DNA of 64,000 nt from Hemileia vastatrix (GCA_030280995.1 JASXTE010000015.1:682001-746000); one strand, 5' to 3'; shown: positions 46,663-59,069, counted from the first letter of the stretch. Notes: generated by a model not told the origin, from the sequence alone. A program made the numbers and translations.

Positions 46663-48228
46663 TTTCTTCATCCTATCTTTAAGAACACCAGTTCTACATC
46701 TCTAGAAAGTTAATAGCAATTGGTAAACTGGTCATTTTTTTTATCAAGTAGACACTTTTGCTTGTTTAATTGTGAACTCCTTTTTTACTTAAAGGGACAG
46801 GGTTTACTTCTGTTTATCCAAAGCCCTTGGATTCTGCTTACAGAAAGGCAACTGTAAGAGTCTTTCTACATTGGCGGTACTCAAAATGGGGTTCAAATTC
46901 TCTAGCTTTTAATTGATCTTACTTGGCACTTGGAATTTCTTAGCCTGAAAGAGTCTTATTTATACTAACACTTATTTAATTAACAGTTTAGTCTATTAAT
47001 TTTGGAATATCTTCTGCTACTGGATCTGGTGTTGCTGGTGCTTCTGTTCCTTTCATGGAATAAGTAAGGATGGTATCTTGGAATGGGTCCAAGTTTAATG
47101 GTGAAGAGGTTGAATGATTTTTAAGCAGGTATGAAGCTGCAGCTGCTGTGAATAAGGATTCAAATTTGAATATGGTGAAGCAAATTTGATTTTTTATTGT
47201 GTACAGAATGGTGGAAAAAGAGGTCATCTCTATAGATGGATATAAAAAGTGGGATTAGTAAAGTTTTCAAAAGAGATATTTGAAAGATAGGGAATTAGAT
47301 ATACTATGGGGGACCTCATCAATATTTTAAGTGACTGGAAAGCTAAAGATGGTGTTTCAAATATGGTGGATTTAAAAGAGCTTGTTGGAAAGTATGATGA
47401 AGTGTTAGAATATTTGATTTTGATGGAGGAGTTAGGACATGAAAATCAGGACAAACATTTATTTTGTTCATCATTTATTAAGGATTTTATGATGGATGTC
47501 TTAAAAGAGCTATCAAGAAAAAGTTTGATGATGAGAAAAAGGGGGAACAGAAGCTACTGGTTCTAGTGGTTATCAAGGAGAAAATCCAGGTGTATCTTAA
47601 ACTCATGCACTACGCAATATAGGGGATGGACTTGCTAGCAAGTCCTCAGGCTGAACTCAGATGGAACTCAGACTGAACTCATACTGAACCCATACTGAAC
47701 TCTACTTGAACACCCACCAAAAACTGTTCTGCTGAGTGGTGTTCATCCCTGATTGTATGGTTCCCTTATCAATAGCTCAATGTGTGTTCAATCTGTGGTA
47801 AGTTTAGGTCCAAGGTTGTGGATTCGCTTGCAAGTCTGACCCCCATATTGCGTGGTGACTTTTGAAAGATTAGGTGTTGTAAATTTTGAACCTGAAGATA
47901 GCTTTTCAGTAGAAGAGAAGAAGTTGTTGTTAGATGTAATGCTAAAAAGAGAGAAGGCCATTTCTTTTTTTGAAGAGGAGAGAAGTGTGTTGGAGCATTC
48001 TTATGGGGAGCCTTACAAGATTCCTGTGGCAGCAAAAGCCAATTTTAATTCATGCTGCTTTAAAAGAGGATTATATTGAGGTTTTGGGGAACAAATTTGT
48101 ACTGGAATTTATGAGCAATCATCATCAAGCTATTCTAGTCCAGTATTTTAAATCAAGAAACCCAATAGCAAGCTCAGAGTAGTTCATGGTCTTAGAAAGT
48201 TAAAAAGGGTTACAAAAAAAGATGCTGG
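46663..48228 (+). pseudogene. Decayed Gypsy family B, left part (LTR end, gag, start of RT)
   Basis: An LTR-like end at about 46790-46870 is followed by TTGGCGG..., a degraded primer site. Gag homology to family A (KFNGE, KYDEVLEYLILMEELGHENQDK, DVLKELSRK) runs to about 47560 with stops and frameshifts. After MITE copy 2, homology resumes in the pol linker (ERLGVVNF, VEEKKLLLDVMLKREKA) and reverse transcriptase up to the KKDAG motif at 48228, where the family A element is inserted. Part of gag and all of the protease are missing. Confidence 0.75.
47608..47857. mobile_element. CACTA-like MITE, copy 2
   Basis: 250 bp, in opposite orientation to copy 1 and clearly the same family. Starts CACTACGCAATATAGGGG, followed by the GGACTTGCTAGCAAGTCC palindrome, and ends GCGTGGTG. 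No target duplication is evident (ATG left, ACT right). It sits at the deletion between gag and pol of family B. Confidence 0.8.
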
Positions 48229-49321
48229 TGTGGTCTTCCAACATTGGCAGGGGCCTTTGTTGTGTGATTTGGCGCTGTTTGTGCATGTCTTAATTGACAT
48301 CTGTTAAGGAATAGGGTATTTTTCTGGTTTTATTCCGTGGATATTGGGTCTGCGGGTATGTGGGTACTATCATTGGATAGCCCTTGTTTTTCTCTATATT
48401 TTATGTCTTGGAGACATTTTTCATATTCTGAGTTTTAAGGGGTCATTTCCTCATTTTTCATTTATAAAAGATTGCTGTTTAACTTTGTTTTTCGTGTTTT
48501 ACGGGCTAACCTTAAGTCTTAGAGTTAAGTGCTTAGTACCATTTAATAGAGCTAATTTTTCTCTATATTTCATGTCTCAATGTTGTTGTAGTGAAATTCT
48601 GTGTTTTAAAGGTTTTAGTAGTTGTAGCTAATTTTTCTAAGTAGATTAGTGGTTTTTGTTGGTTTTCTGGCTTCAGGGAGGCCGGGCCGCTTCAGGCGGC
48701 ATCTCCAACGTCGGGCGGCCCGCCCGCCTCTGTTTTAGGAGGTTGGGGAGCGCTCCAGGAGGGTTTTTTATGCAATTTGGCGGGTACAGGCGCCAGATTG
48801 GTGGGTGCGCATGGGCTCTTAGTTAGTGGTCTGTGTGTAAATAGTGAATAAGACAGTTTGGGGCAACCTTAATCATCATACAACCATCCAGAGGTGATCT
48901 CATTGTTCCTCACTCAGTTTTCACTGTTTTCCGGCCACAATTGGCTGTGTTTGTTGCAAGTAAGTTCTTCATTTAACTTAACTTTGGCAACTGTTTTCTC
49001 TGTTATAGTCTTGCAAGCTATAGCAAGTATTATTGCTGTCTCTGGTGTGGATTTGCAGCCTACATCAAGTATCTTTGCTGTCTCTGGTGTGGACTTTGTT
49101 ATACATTTCAGTTCTTTGGTCTGGTAATCTATCTGGTGACTACTTTATTGGCTCATCAAGCAATCAAGTGTGTTGAAAAGAAGCTTTAGCAAAACAGGAA
49201 CCAACTTACTTTAGCAAGTAAATCTCACTCTATTTTTCTAAAGGGACAGGGGATTTTCTCTCTGGTTTTTCTCCAACTCCCTTGGTCAAGGCCTATAGCT
49301 AGTACTATAGGATTGTCTAAA
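48229..49321 (+). repeat. 5' LTR of the family A element
   Basis: Starts TGTGGTCTTCC and ends GGATTGTCTAAA; the other copies end TCTACA. It aligns over its full length with 60324-61415 and, reversed, with 62480-63561. Confidence 0.9.
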
Positions 49322-49325
49322 TTTC

Positions 49326-49342
49326 TGGCGCCCAACGTGGGG
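49326..49342 (+). other. Primer binding site, tRNA-Lys type
   Basis: tggcgcccaacgtgggg, 4 nt after the LTR, identical to the site in the reverse copy at 11358-11374. It matches the tRNA-Lys(CUU)-type 3' end as I recall it. Confidence 0.8.
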
Positions 49343-49412
49343 TAGAACTTGCTAGTTCTTTGGAATCTCTGTTTTCTTTGGTTGGCTCTTTTTGGTGTTT
49401 TGGTCAGGAGGA

Positions 49413-51788
49413 ATGGCTTCTGGTTCTGCTATTCCTGTGGTGACTGTCAGTGGGGGGGACGGTCCTCCTTCTGTGATGGTTAGGGAGTGTGTGAGGATTA
49501 AAACTTGGGATGGTACCAAGTTTAATGGGGAGGATGTCAAGTGGTTTCTAGAGAAGTATGAAACTGCTGCTGGAGTGGATGGTGCTTCCTACCTGGACAT
49601 GGTGAAGCAGATTATCTTCTTCATTGGTGATAGGTCAGTGGAGAAGGAGATTGTGGCCATGTCTGGCTACAAGAAGAGGGATTGGAAGTTGTTATGTAGG
49701 GAAATGGTGGATAGATGGGGTGTCAGGTTCACTATGGTGGATCTGAACAAGGATGTCAGTGAATGGCAATCTTATGGTGGTGTTGGTAACTTACATAGTT
49801 ACAGGAAGTTTCTGCTACAGTTTGATCCTGTGGTGGAATACTTGGTGGAAGTGGAGGAGCTGGCACATGAAAATGCTGCCAAAGATGTTTTTTGGTCTGA
49901 CCTGTCTAGAGATGTCAGGATGAATGTGTTGAAGGAGTTGTCAAGAAAGGAATTGATGAAAACTCTTTCTAATGGGGATCAGAAGTTGCCTGCCTTGGAT
50001 AAGGTGAAGGAGGCTGTTGAGGCCCATTTGAAGTTATTGGCTGTGGACACCTACCAGGAGGGGTGTGCCAAGTATGTCAGCAAAGAAAGTGAGGCTTTGG
50101 CTGAAGAGGAAGTTAGGGAGAAGAAGGAGGAGAAGAATTTGGTGCAGGTTCCCAAACAGGAGAGGGACCCAATGGTGGAGCAGTTGGCTGATCTTACAAA
50201 GCAGCTGCACATTTTTTTTCAGGAGGCCAAGAAGGTTAATAAGGCACCTTCTCAGCCTAGAGATTTTGAAAGGAGGGCTGGTAGGAGTGATCCTTGGGTT
50301 TGCTCTTATTGCAGTAGGAGGGGGCACAGGTCCAATGATTGTTGGGCACTGAACAGAGATGTGTCTGAAGGAAAAGTGGAGTTTGATGGCAGGGTTTTTA
50401 AGTTCCCTAACGGCTTTTTTGTGAAGCCCAGTGAGGGGCAGGCTCCTGTGGATTTGGTCAGGAGAAGGGGTGGTCTTAATCAAAGGAGGCCAAGGTTTGA
50501 GGAGATTCCTGATCAGGGGAAGTCTTCTGTTAAGGTAGATGAGGACGTCAAGGGAAAGGGGAAGGAGGTCAATAAGGTCTCTTTTTCTACTTCCTTTGGT
50601 GGTTTGGAGTTTTATTCTTGTGGTGGACAGTCAAGTGGTGAATGCTTGGCTGGTGTTTATGATGTTGAAGCAGGAAAGGTGGGAAGGCATAAGAGAAGTT
50701 CTCAGGCCCAACCAAAGCGAAATGCTTCAAAGGTGGATCCTAAGCTGAGTGCAGCTAGGAAGAGGTACAGAAAAGAGGAGCTGTACAAGATGCAGAAGGG
50801 TATGGCTGATATGGGCCCCCCTAGTTTTGGCGCATTGGATATGAATGGTGAGCCAATGCCAATGGAGGTGGATTCTGACTCTGAGGAGGATGTCCCTTTG
50901 GCTTCATTGCCAAAGCCTGTTTGAGTCAGAGGTTCTGGTGAGGGATCTGGTTTGGTTCCTGTTAATGGTAAATCTGTTGGTGGTGCTTGTCCTCAAGAAG
51001 CTTCTAGGACCAAGGTGGTGAAGCCAAGGGCTCACTTTGAGAGGCCAGGAGTGTCTGGTCAAGTTAATGATATGGACTCTGTCCTGGAAAGGATGAATCA
51101 GGGTCAGGTTTCCCTATCTTATGGGGAATTGTATGCTATCAGTCCAGGGTTGGCTGATAGGCAGAAAAAGTTGTTGACCAGAAGAAGGGTGTCTTCTGGG
51201 GAGGTGGAATACATCTGTGATTCTGCTGAAAAGTTTGGTGAGGGGTTGGAAACTCATTTTTCTGCTCCTCTGGGATATGTCAATGTCACTCTGAATGGCA
51301 GGGAGGCAAGGGCATTGGTGGATTCAGGTTCTCAGATAAATCTGATTTCTTTATTTGAGGCAACTCATATGGTCCTCCCCATCAAAACTGGAATTTATGG
51401 GAATTTGAGAGGGATCAGTGGCCATGTCACTGAATTGGTTGGAACTTCAGAGTTTGTGAAGTTAGATGTTGGAGGAGCCTCAGGGAAGGTTCATTTTTAC
51501 ATTGCTAAAGGTAATGTAAAAGCAGTTTTGGGTGGGCCATTCTTGATGGATTTTCAGGCAAGAATTGGTTATCAATTTGATTTAGGAATCAGTTTGGAGT
51601 TGACTGGTGAAGATGAAAGGAGACTTCGCATGAGGTTGTCATCCCTGGAGAGGATGGTTGGGAGACCAGGCCTGGTTTATCTTCCATGTGCCAGTGCATG
51701 GACTGCTGCAGGAGAAGGAAGGAAGTGGGTGCTGCCTCTGGTTTTTTGGAGTGCGGAAAAGGCTCTATTGAGAGTCTGTCTTTTTTAG
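49413..51788 (+). pseudogene. Gag-protease of family A with one in-frame TGA
   Basis: Starts at ATG 49413 (MASGSAIPVV). The capsid-like region is about 250 aa, followed by a charged linker and the zinc knuckle CSYCSRRGHRSNDC, a perfect CX2CX4HX4C. At 50922-50924 a TGA interrupts the frame where the reverse copy has GGA; reading continues in the same frame into protease with DSGSQINLIS (active-site DSG) and ends at TAG 51788. Apart from the TGA it looks functional. A programmed readthrough cannot be excluded, but the GGA in the other copy argues for a plain mutation. Confidence 0.8.
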
Positions 51789-51867
51789 AGTAATAAGGGC
51801 TGATCACCCTAGTGCTACAACCTCTCCCCAAGATGCGGAAATCCCAGGTTGTAGTAGGTCAGCTCCC

Positions 51868-53007
51868 TTGGAGATATACCAAGTGGATTTTCAACTTTCT
51901 CTTTTTAATGTTTCTCTTCTTTGCAAGTATTCATCAAGTTTTTTATCAAGTCTCTGTTCTCTCTCAAGATTTTTAATTATTTTTAATTCAAGTTCAAGGA
52001 AGAAGATTGGTTATATATCTTTATTGAAAGATATGCGGAAATGTTTTGGGGCGGTGAGATTGGGGTCTAAACGTAAGTCCTCCCAATTGTGCACTGCTAA
52101 GGTTTCTTCTAAACCTTTCAAAAACATTACCTGGGCCACACCTGTGAGCATTGGGGAAATCCCTGGTTATTTTTGTAGGTCAGAAGAAAACTCAAGAAAA
52201 GAAGATAAAAATTTCGAAATAATTCACAAAAATCAAGAAAAAAATCTGAAGATAATGAAGAAAGAAGATGCAAAATATTTTTGTGAAGATTGTCAAGATC
52301 TATTTTTGGGCCTCCAGCATGAGGTTAAACTGCAGAAAATTATGAAGAGAGAAGATCATCAAGATCTATTTTTGGGCCTCCAGAATGAGGATAAACTGCA
52401 CAATTTTAGAAGGTGTGATTCAGAAGATGAATCAAGATTTGAAGATTTGGAAGTTGGAAGTGGGGATGAAGACGTGGAATTGCGGAAAAGTTTTGGAGTG
52501 GTGAGATTGGGGTGTAAAAGTAAGTCCTCCCAATTGTGCACTGCTAGGGTTTCTTCTACACCTTTCAAAAACATTACCTTGGCCACACATGTGAGCAAAG
52601 GGGAAACCCTTGGTTTTTGTTCCAGGTCTGGTGGTGAAGAATTCCTGAAGATCCCTCAAGTTGAAGGTGGATCGGCAAAGTATAAGAAGGTAGCGCAGAA
52701 GATTAGGCCTGTCAATGAGCCTATGTCTCTGGGTTTGAATCCGCCTTTGAAGAGAACTCCTTTGTCAAGAGATCCGTACTGTACTCCTTTGGTGAAGAAT
52801 CCTCCAGAATTTGTAGAGACGGCTAGGGTGACCGTGGAAAGATTGAAAGTTGTTAATTTTGGTCTTGATGGGTGGTTGTCTGAAGAAGAAAAGAAGTTGT
52901 TGTTGCACGTTATTGTGTTAAGGGAAAAAGCTGTGGCGTTTGTTGAGGAGGAAAGGGGTGTATTGAAGCACTCTTATTGGGAACGTTACTTGATTCTCAA
53001 TGTTTAG
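51868..53007 (+). CDS. Family A spacer ORF between protease and RT, with internal duplication
   Basis: An open frame of about 379 codons. The C-terminal part (VERLKVVNFGLDGWLSEEEK..., LREKAVAFVEEERGVLKHSY) is the usual linker before RT and is also seen in family B. The N-terminal part contains a duplication: 52034-52195 and 52482-52640 are near copies (CGGTGAGATTGGGG, AAGTCCTCCCAATTGTGCAC), with a smaller repeat (GATCTATTTTTGGGCCTCCAG) at 52298 and 52362. I do not recognise a domain in the duplicated part. Confidence 0.5.
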   Translation: MEIYQVDFQLSLFNVSLLCKYSSSFLSSLCSLSRFLIIFNSSSRKKIGYISLLKDMRKCFGAVRLGSKRKSSQLCTAKVSSKPFKNITWATPVSIGEIPGYFCRSEENSRKEDKNFEIIHKNQEKNLKIMKKEDAKYFCEDCQDLFLGLQHEVKLQKIMKREDHQDLFLGLQNEDKLHNFRRCDSEDESRFEDLEVGSGDEDVELRKSFGVVRLGCKSKSSQLCTARVSSTPFKNITLATHVSKGETLGFCSRSGGEEFLKIPQVEGGSAKYKKVAQKIRPVNEPMSLGLNPPLKRTPLSRDPYCTPLVKNPPEFVETARVTVERLKVVNFGLDGWLSEEEKKLLLHVIVLREKAVAFVEEERGVLKHSYWERYLILNV

Positions 53008-53165
53008 TTCCAGGCCACAGTTGGATTTTAGGAATTCTGCCATGGAGTTTTTCATTTGTTCTGCATCCTTCTTACTACCGCTAAGTATTCTAAGAACTGA
53101 AATTTTTAAAAATAAATTATAAATAAGTTATTTAAAAAGTAGTTTTAATTAATTTTGTAGAAAGC
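53008..53165 (+). other. AT-rich insertion within pol, intron-like
   Basis: Between the linker ORF and the RT frame, about 160 bp have no counterpart in family B at this junction. The segment ends TTAATTTTGTAG, like a splice acceptor. A GT donor near 52985 is possible but not convincing. It is either a small insertion or an intron. Confidence 0.35.
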
Positions 53166-53178
53166 CGTATGAATACCT

Positions 53179-56157
53179 ATGGTTTGTCATGAACCTTGGC
53201 AAATCAAACCTATTCCGATTCCAGCCGCTATTAGAGAGGATTTTGTGGAGATTGTTAGGGAAAGAGTCAGGACTGGGTTATATGAACAATCAACATCTAG
53301 TTACTCAAGTCCGGTGTTCTGTGTAAAGAAGCAGAATGGAAAGTTGAGGGTGGTTCATGATCTTAGAGCCTTGAATAGAGTCACTATCAAGGATGCTGGT
53401 ATGCCACCAAGTGCAGAGGATTTTGTTGAAGCTTTTTCTGGAAGGGTGTGTTATGGATTGGGTGATATTATGGGTGGTTATGATGAGAGGGAACCACATA
53501 CGGATTCAAGGCCTCTCACAACTTTTGAGACTCCTTTGGAAAGATTTCAGCTCACTAGGTTGCCTCAAAGAGCAACTAATTCAGTGGCAGTTTATCAAGC
53601 ACAGATGGCTTGGATTTTGCAGGATGAGGTTCCTACTCATGCTGGTATTTTTATTGATGATGGTTGAATTAAAGGACCATCCACTGATTATGGTAATGAG
53701 GTGTTAGCGGAGAACCCTGGCATAAGGAGGTTTGTGTGGAAATATGCAATAACTCTAGAGAGAGTGTTTTTCAGGATTGAAGAGGCTGGTTTGACCATTT
53801 CAGGGTCAAAATTCTGTTGTTGTGTTCCTGCTTTGGAAATTCCGGGTCATGTGGTATGTAAAGAGGGAAGTATTATGGCAAAGAAGAAGATTAATAAAAT
53901 CCAGTCATGGCCAAGGCCTAAAAATACTACTGAAGTCAGGGGAATTTTGGGTGTATGTGTATATGTCAGGATTTTTATTAAGGATTTTTCTTTGTTGGCT
54001 TCACCTTTAAGGAGGTTGACCAGGAAAGATGCAGATTCGGAATGGACTTAAGAGTGTGAAAAAGCTTTTGAGAAGTTAAAAAAGTTTGTTGGTGAAGATA
54101 TTGTTCTTCACAAGTTGGATTATGGTGTTGGTGCTGGAAAAATTTATCTGGCAGTGGACTCAAGTTATATTGCTGCTGGTGCTGTTTTGTCTCAGGAGGA
54201 TAAGGTTGGGAGGGTCAGGCCAGTAAGATATGAGTCTGTGGTGTTTAATGAGGTGGAATCTAGGTATTCTCAACCTAAGTTGGAATTGTGTGGCGTGGCT
54301 AAAATTTTAAAGAAGCTACAGACTGTTTTGTGGGGGCAGCATTTTGAGCTACAGGTGGACTCAAAATCTTTGGTTCAGATGATCAATACACCTAGTCTTC
54401 CAAATGCTCCAAGGACTAGGTGGGTGGCATTTATTCAACATTTTTCTTTTGACCTGGTACACAAACCAGGTAAAACTTTTACTATGCCTGATGGATTATC
54501 AAGGAGGCCACCTACAGATGAAGATTCTGAGGCTGAAGAGTTTGATGAAGATGTTCCAGTGGTTAGGGCCGGCACAAAGGGTGCTGAAGATTTTTCTGAC
54601 CTCCCCCAAGAGGCTAAACTGGCTGGATCTGATCTTGATTCTGGTGATCAGGATGTTTTTGTTGATGAAGATAGAGTTGTTGTTTGGGACAGCTCAAAAT
54701 TGGAAAAGGGTGTTTTTGTTAGTGAACTTGATTCTCACAAGGCTCAGTGGAAAGGGAAGGACGTGCCAAAATATAAAGATTGGTGTCCTGGTTGGACTGC
54801 TCAATTGGCTCATGTTCATACTGGTGATTTTGGTGACAGAATTGTACCCTTGGACGTTGTTTTGTTGGATTTTGAAGATGAGACCTGCGGTCAGTCTGGG
54901 TTTTATTTTGTTTTGGTGGAATATCTGTTGACCTTGGAGAGGCCAGATAGTTGTGATGATGATACTTGGTTAGCAATCAAGAAGAAGAGTCCTGGATTTT
55001 ATGTGTCAGGAAGACGGTTGATGAGGAGGAGACATCCAAATCCTCAAGTGGTGGTGACTCAGAAGAAGGGTCAAGAATTGGTTTTGAAGTCTTTGCATGA
55101 AGACCTTGGTCATAGAGGCTTTGGGGAGACTTATAGAAGAGTAGCAGACAGATTTTGGTGGCCAGGTATGAAGTTCTCTGTGCAGGGTTGGGTTCAATCT
55201 TGTGAAGAATGTCAAAGAAGAAGTCACTTGAAACCTAAAGAGGTGTGCCGTGCTACTGGTGAATCAACTGTTTTTGGAAGGGTCAGTCTGGATGCTGTCC
55301 ATATTAAAGAGGGCAGGTATAAATACTTGATTGTTGCTAGGGATGATTTGTCTGGTTGGGTTGAGGCAGTGCCTCTGGTTAATTTGACTGCCAAGAATGT
55401 GGCAGAGTTTTTGAAGAAGGAGTGGATTTATAGGTATGGGTTGATGAAGTTGGTGACTGTTGATGGCGGGCCAGAGTTTGGTGCGGAATTTAAAGAAGCT
55501 GTGGCTAGTGTTGGTTCTAAAGTTAGAGTGGCTACACCTTATTATCCTGAAGCTGAAGGCATGGTTGAAAGAGGCCATCAAGGTATCAAGAATGCTTTGG
55601 TGAAGATGTGCGGAGATAGTGCCGAAAAGTGGAGGCATTATTTACCCTTGGTGTTATTTGCTGATAGGGTCACTGTGAAGAGGACAACTGGCTATTCTCC
55701 TTATGAGTTAATGTTTGGTCATAAAGCCGTTCTACCAGTGGACTTGGAAGCTGTCTCTTATCTTGGAATTGATTGGGATGATGTGCGCTCAACAGAAGAT
55801 TTGCTCTGTGCCAGGATGCAACAGTTGGAATGTAGAGATGAATTTCAGGAGAAGGCATACTCTAGAATGATGAAGATTAGGAATCAATCAGTCAGATACT
55901 GGGATAAGAAGTTGGCTCATAGACTCAGAAATCACTTGAAAACTGGTTGTTTGGTTTTGGTGTATAATAGAAGTTTGGAGAGTCAGTGGGGGAAAATGTT
56001 TGCTGACAGATGGAATGGACCTTACAGAGTCAGATCTCAGGCGTCTGGAGGTTCTTATGTTCTGGAAGAGTTGGATGGTGCAGTCTTGAAAAAGAGGTTG
56101 GCTGCAGACCAAGTGAAGAGGTTTTATCCCAGAGGCACTATGCATGAAGAAGATTGA
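53179..56157 (+). pseudogene. Pol of family A: RT, RNase H, integrase; two in-frame stops
   Basis: One continuous frame apart from TGA 53665-53667 and TAA 54049-54051. RT motifs: VVHDLRALNRVTIKDAGMPP, QLTRLPQ and the catalytic FIDDG (just before the TGA). RNase H begins at LAVDSSYIAAGAVLSQ (54130). From about 54115 to 56157 the frame is open for 680 codons and includes integrase: HEDLGH...CEEC zinc finger, and the D-D-E core at SLDAVH, VDGGPEF and EGMVERGH, then a C-terminal SH3-like region (DRWNGPYRV). Integrase and RNase H look intact. The linker 54540-54900 is acidic. Confidence 0.85.
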
Positions 56158-57379
56158 CTCCGCAATGAGGATAAACTATAGAACATTTTTTTTTGTTTTG
56201 GAATTTTGTGGTGTTGCAGAGCAACTTTTGTGTTGGAAACTTTTTGTTAGAGGGTACCCATGGGTGGGGCTTCTAGATTTGATCTTGGCAAGTGTAGGGG
56301 TAACTGATGGGCTGGCTGCTCTATCAACAGTTACCCCAGATTGTCTTTTTCCAACCCTTTTTCTTAATTTGGTTGAAACCTAGTATTTGTTTCTTTTCAC
56401 AGGTTTTAGTCCTCTATGACTTTAAACTGGAATTTCCTCTGGTTTTCATGTGCTGGTCTCTTCACTCTTATTGGTTTTGGTTTTTTTTTTGTGTTGGACA
56501 TTGTGTTTTTGTTAGAAGGTACCCAGGGGGGGCTTCAAGATTTTATTTTGGCAAGTGTGGGGGTAACTGATGAGCTGGCTGCTCTGTAGAATAGTTACCC
56601 CAGAATGTCTGTTTCAAGTTTTTTGTTTTTCCTAGTTGAATTCTAGTTCTGTTGTTTATTATTCAGGTTTTAAGTCCACTATGACTTTAAAATGGTTTGT
56701 GACTGGCTTCTTTATCTTTGGTTCTTTCAGATTGGTGGTGCATCACTGGTGGTCTCCCATCATTTTTACTTTTTGGAGGGAGCCCACCCAGTGATCATTT
56801 GTATGGATCGGACTTTCCCTTATTGGACCATCTATGGAGCTGGACTGTCTTTGATTTTGCAGTTATGTTTTTGCTAGATTGCATTTTTAGATTATTTTCT
56901 TTTTTCTCTTTTTTTCTTTTAATTTTTTTATGGGGGTTGTTTAAAATTATAAAATCAAAGATATAGGGTGTTACCACATCAGGGTCACCTAGATGTGGGC
57001 AAGCATTGGTGGGGAAAGGCTCATCAATTGGCTGGGCAATTTATTATTTATTTCATGTGTTTCTGTGTTTCATTATTTTTATTATCTTCTGAATTTCTAA
57101 ATTTTTTGAATTTTGTTTTCTGTTAACCATTTAAAAGAATTAATTGTGTATTCACATCAAGGTGCACTTGGATGTGGGTAAGGTATCAGGGGATCAGCTC
57201 ATCAATTGGCTGGGGGATACCATTTGTATTATATTTTATTTCATTTATTTTATTTCATTTATTTATAAATCTTTAATTTAATATATTAGTACGTTTAAAA
57301 AAAAAAAAAAAATTCTAAAATTATTTTTATTAATTGTTTTATATTATTATTATGTTTCTAATCTTTTTGCAGGAGCTCA
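56158..57379. other. Non-coding 3' region of family A, with repeats
   Basis: No gene. Two copies of a roughly 95-bp unit (GGTACCC...GGCAAGTGT.GGGGTAACTGATG.GCTGGCTGCTCT...GTTACCCCAGA) at about 56245-56345 and 56515-56610; a third is at 59335-59430. Each has GGGGTAACTGA and GTTACCCC as a short inverted repeat. Another pair (CTCATCAATTGGCTGGG) lies at 57020 and 57200. Confidence 0.6.
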
Positions 57380-58924
57380 TTATCTAGATGATGAAGCTTC
57401 TGGAGGCTGGTCCAGATTGTGATGACGTTTTTGTTTTTTGTTGGGATTGTGGGTAGCACTGTGTTCTTTGAAGTGCATCCTGCTGGAGAGATGATAGGGA
57501 TTGTAATTATCATGAATTGGATTAGAGGGAAGTTCAGAGGAGGAAGAAGAAGAGGCAGGAATGGAGTGCTGGAGGGTGTGTTTAATGATCCTAGACATTT
57601 TCCAGTGGTCGTCCAGTAGGCGCTTTCTCAGGGATTTTTCAAAGTCATTCAAAGGTCCATGGAGGGCAAAGGCTTTCAGCATATTGGAACACATGGTGCT
57701 TAGGTGTTTCTTGTCTCCATAATCCAGGGTCAAAGAAGTTTCAAGAGGTTGGCAAACTCCAATAATAGATTCAGGAGGAGGGGTGCCAACTAGACAAGAA
57801 GAATTGGATCAGTAATTATTTTTGTTGAAGAAATGGAATAATTAATTTGGTACTTACAGATTGGAAGCTCATCAAATCTGTAAGCAGCTGGGATTTGGAT
57901 CTCTGACGATTATGTAATGGTCATAGTGGGTGGATCAACTAGGGAAAGATATGGATTCTCATAGTCTTCCTCTGAAGGATCCTGAGAAGGTGAACTGGGA
58001 TTCTGAGGTTCCTGGGGCCTAGTTGGAGCAGTGAGATTGTTGTTGTTGTTGTTGTTGTTGTTGTGGTTGTTATTTCTGTTGGATTCAGCTGGATGAGGTG
58101 CTGGTGATGGGGTACCAGGGTTGTTAAAGGATGGAGCAGGAGAGGGGGATTTGGAAGCAGACTGCTCTCTTCTGGATGGAGATTTTGAAGAGATGGAACT
58201 GTCAGAAGAGTAGTTGGCTGACAGAGGAGAGGTGTAGTTTCTCTGTCTTAGTTGGGGACAAAGTTGTTGTTGTGGAGCAGTGTGTGGAGTTCTCATTTCT
58301 TCTTGGGGTTCTCTGGAAAGTCTCTTAGAAATCTGGGAAATTTTGGTACTTTTGGACTTTGGAAGGGTGGATTGCATTGCTCTGGGTGCAGTAGGAGGTA
58401 GTTGGGTTGAGTTGTTGTTGTTTTCTGGATGAATTTGGCTGTTTTCTGGCCATTTTTGGAGGTTTTGGCCCTGATTTTCACTGTTTGGTGAGGCGGGCGG
58501 GCCACCTGGATGCGGTCTATAAGCCTGGGAGTTGATCTTGAAGCTTTTGGAGCTAATTTGGTGGAGATAAAAGCAGTTTCTTGGGAAGCTAAGGCTGGTC
58601 TTTTGGGAAGAGTGCAGGAAGCTGAGCTTCTGGATTTTCTTGAAGGAGCAGAAGAAAGAGAGGAAGAGGAAGGACCAAGCTCTGGGGATCTGGTAGGGGA
58701 TCTAGAGATGTATATGTGGGAAGGTGAAGGAGGAGGAATAGGGTAGTTTGAATCTCTGTCACATCTTTTCTTTTTGGAATAGCAAGTATCACAAGCCCTG
58801 TTGTAGAATTTGGAAGAGTGAATGTGCAAGGTCTGCACATGTGGATGCACTGTTTGCAGGCATAGTCCTTGGGAGCAGTGAAGCAAGGGAGAGTAGAAGG
58901 GTTAACATCAGTAGATCCAGCCAT
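57380..58924 (-). pseudogene. Antisense gene 2 of family A: cysteine-module protein, spliced, broken
   Basis: Opposite to gag-pol. Starts at ATG 58924 (MAGSTDVNPSTLPC); a CKQCIHMCRPC half-module is followed, one frame over, by YNRACDTCYSKKKRC, matching the module of antisense gene 1. A long Ser/Pro/Asn-rich stretch follows (poly-Asn at 58030-58065). A 68-nt GT-AG intron (57857-57790) joins IPAAYRFDELPI to GTPPPESIIGV, and the C-terminus contains LDYGDKKHLSTMCSNMLKAF. At least two frame changes and one TAA (57910) break it. Function unknown; the modules suggest zinc and nucleic-acid binding. Confidence 0.6.
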
Positions 58925-59069
58925 GATCTGTGGTGAGCAAAGATGATTAAAAGTGATAGGAGGAGATTTTTGTCAGTGATGGGTAGATGATGAAGTGAAG
59001 GTGGAAGGTCAGCAGGTTGGCTGTAGAGGTGTGCTGCATGAAATTGGCTGCATCTATTTTATGCAAAAT

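Noticed and set aside
50922..50924. Programmed TGA readthrough between gag and protease
   Set aside because: The reverse copy has GGA at this place and no readthrough context was evident.
51660..51870. Independent gene after protease
   Set aside because: Only a tail of the gag-pro frame and non-coding sequence; no start, motif or conservation.
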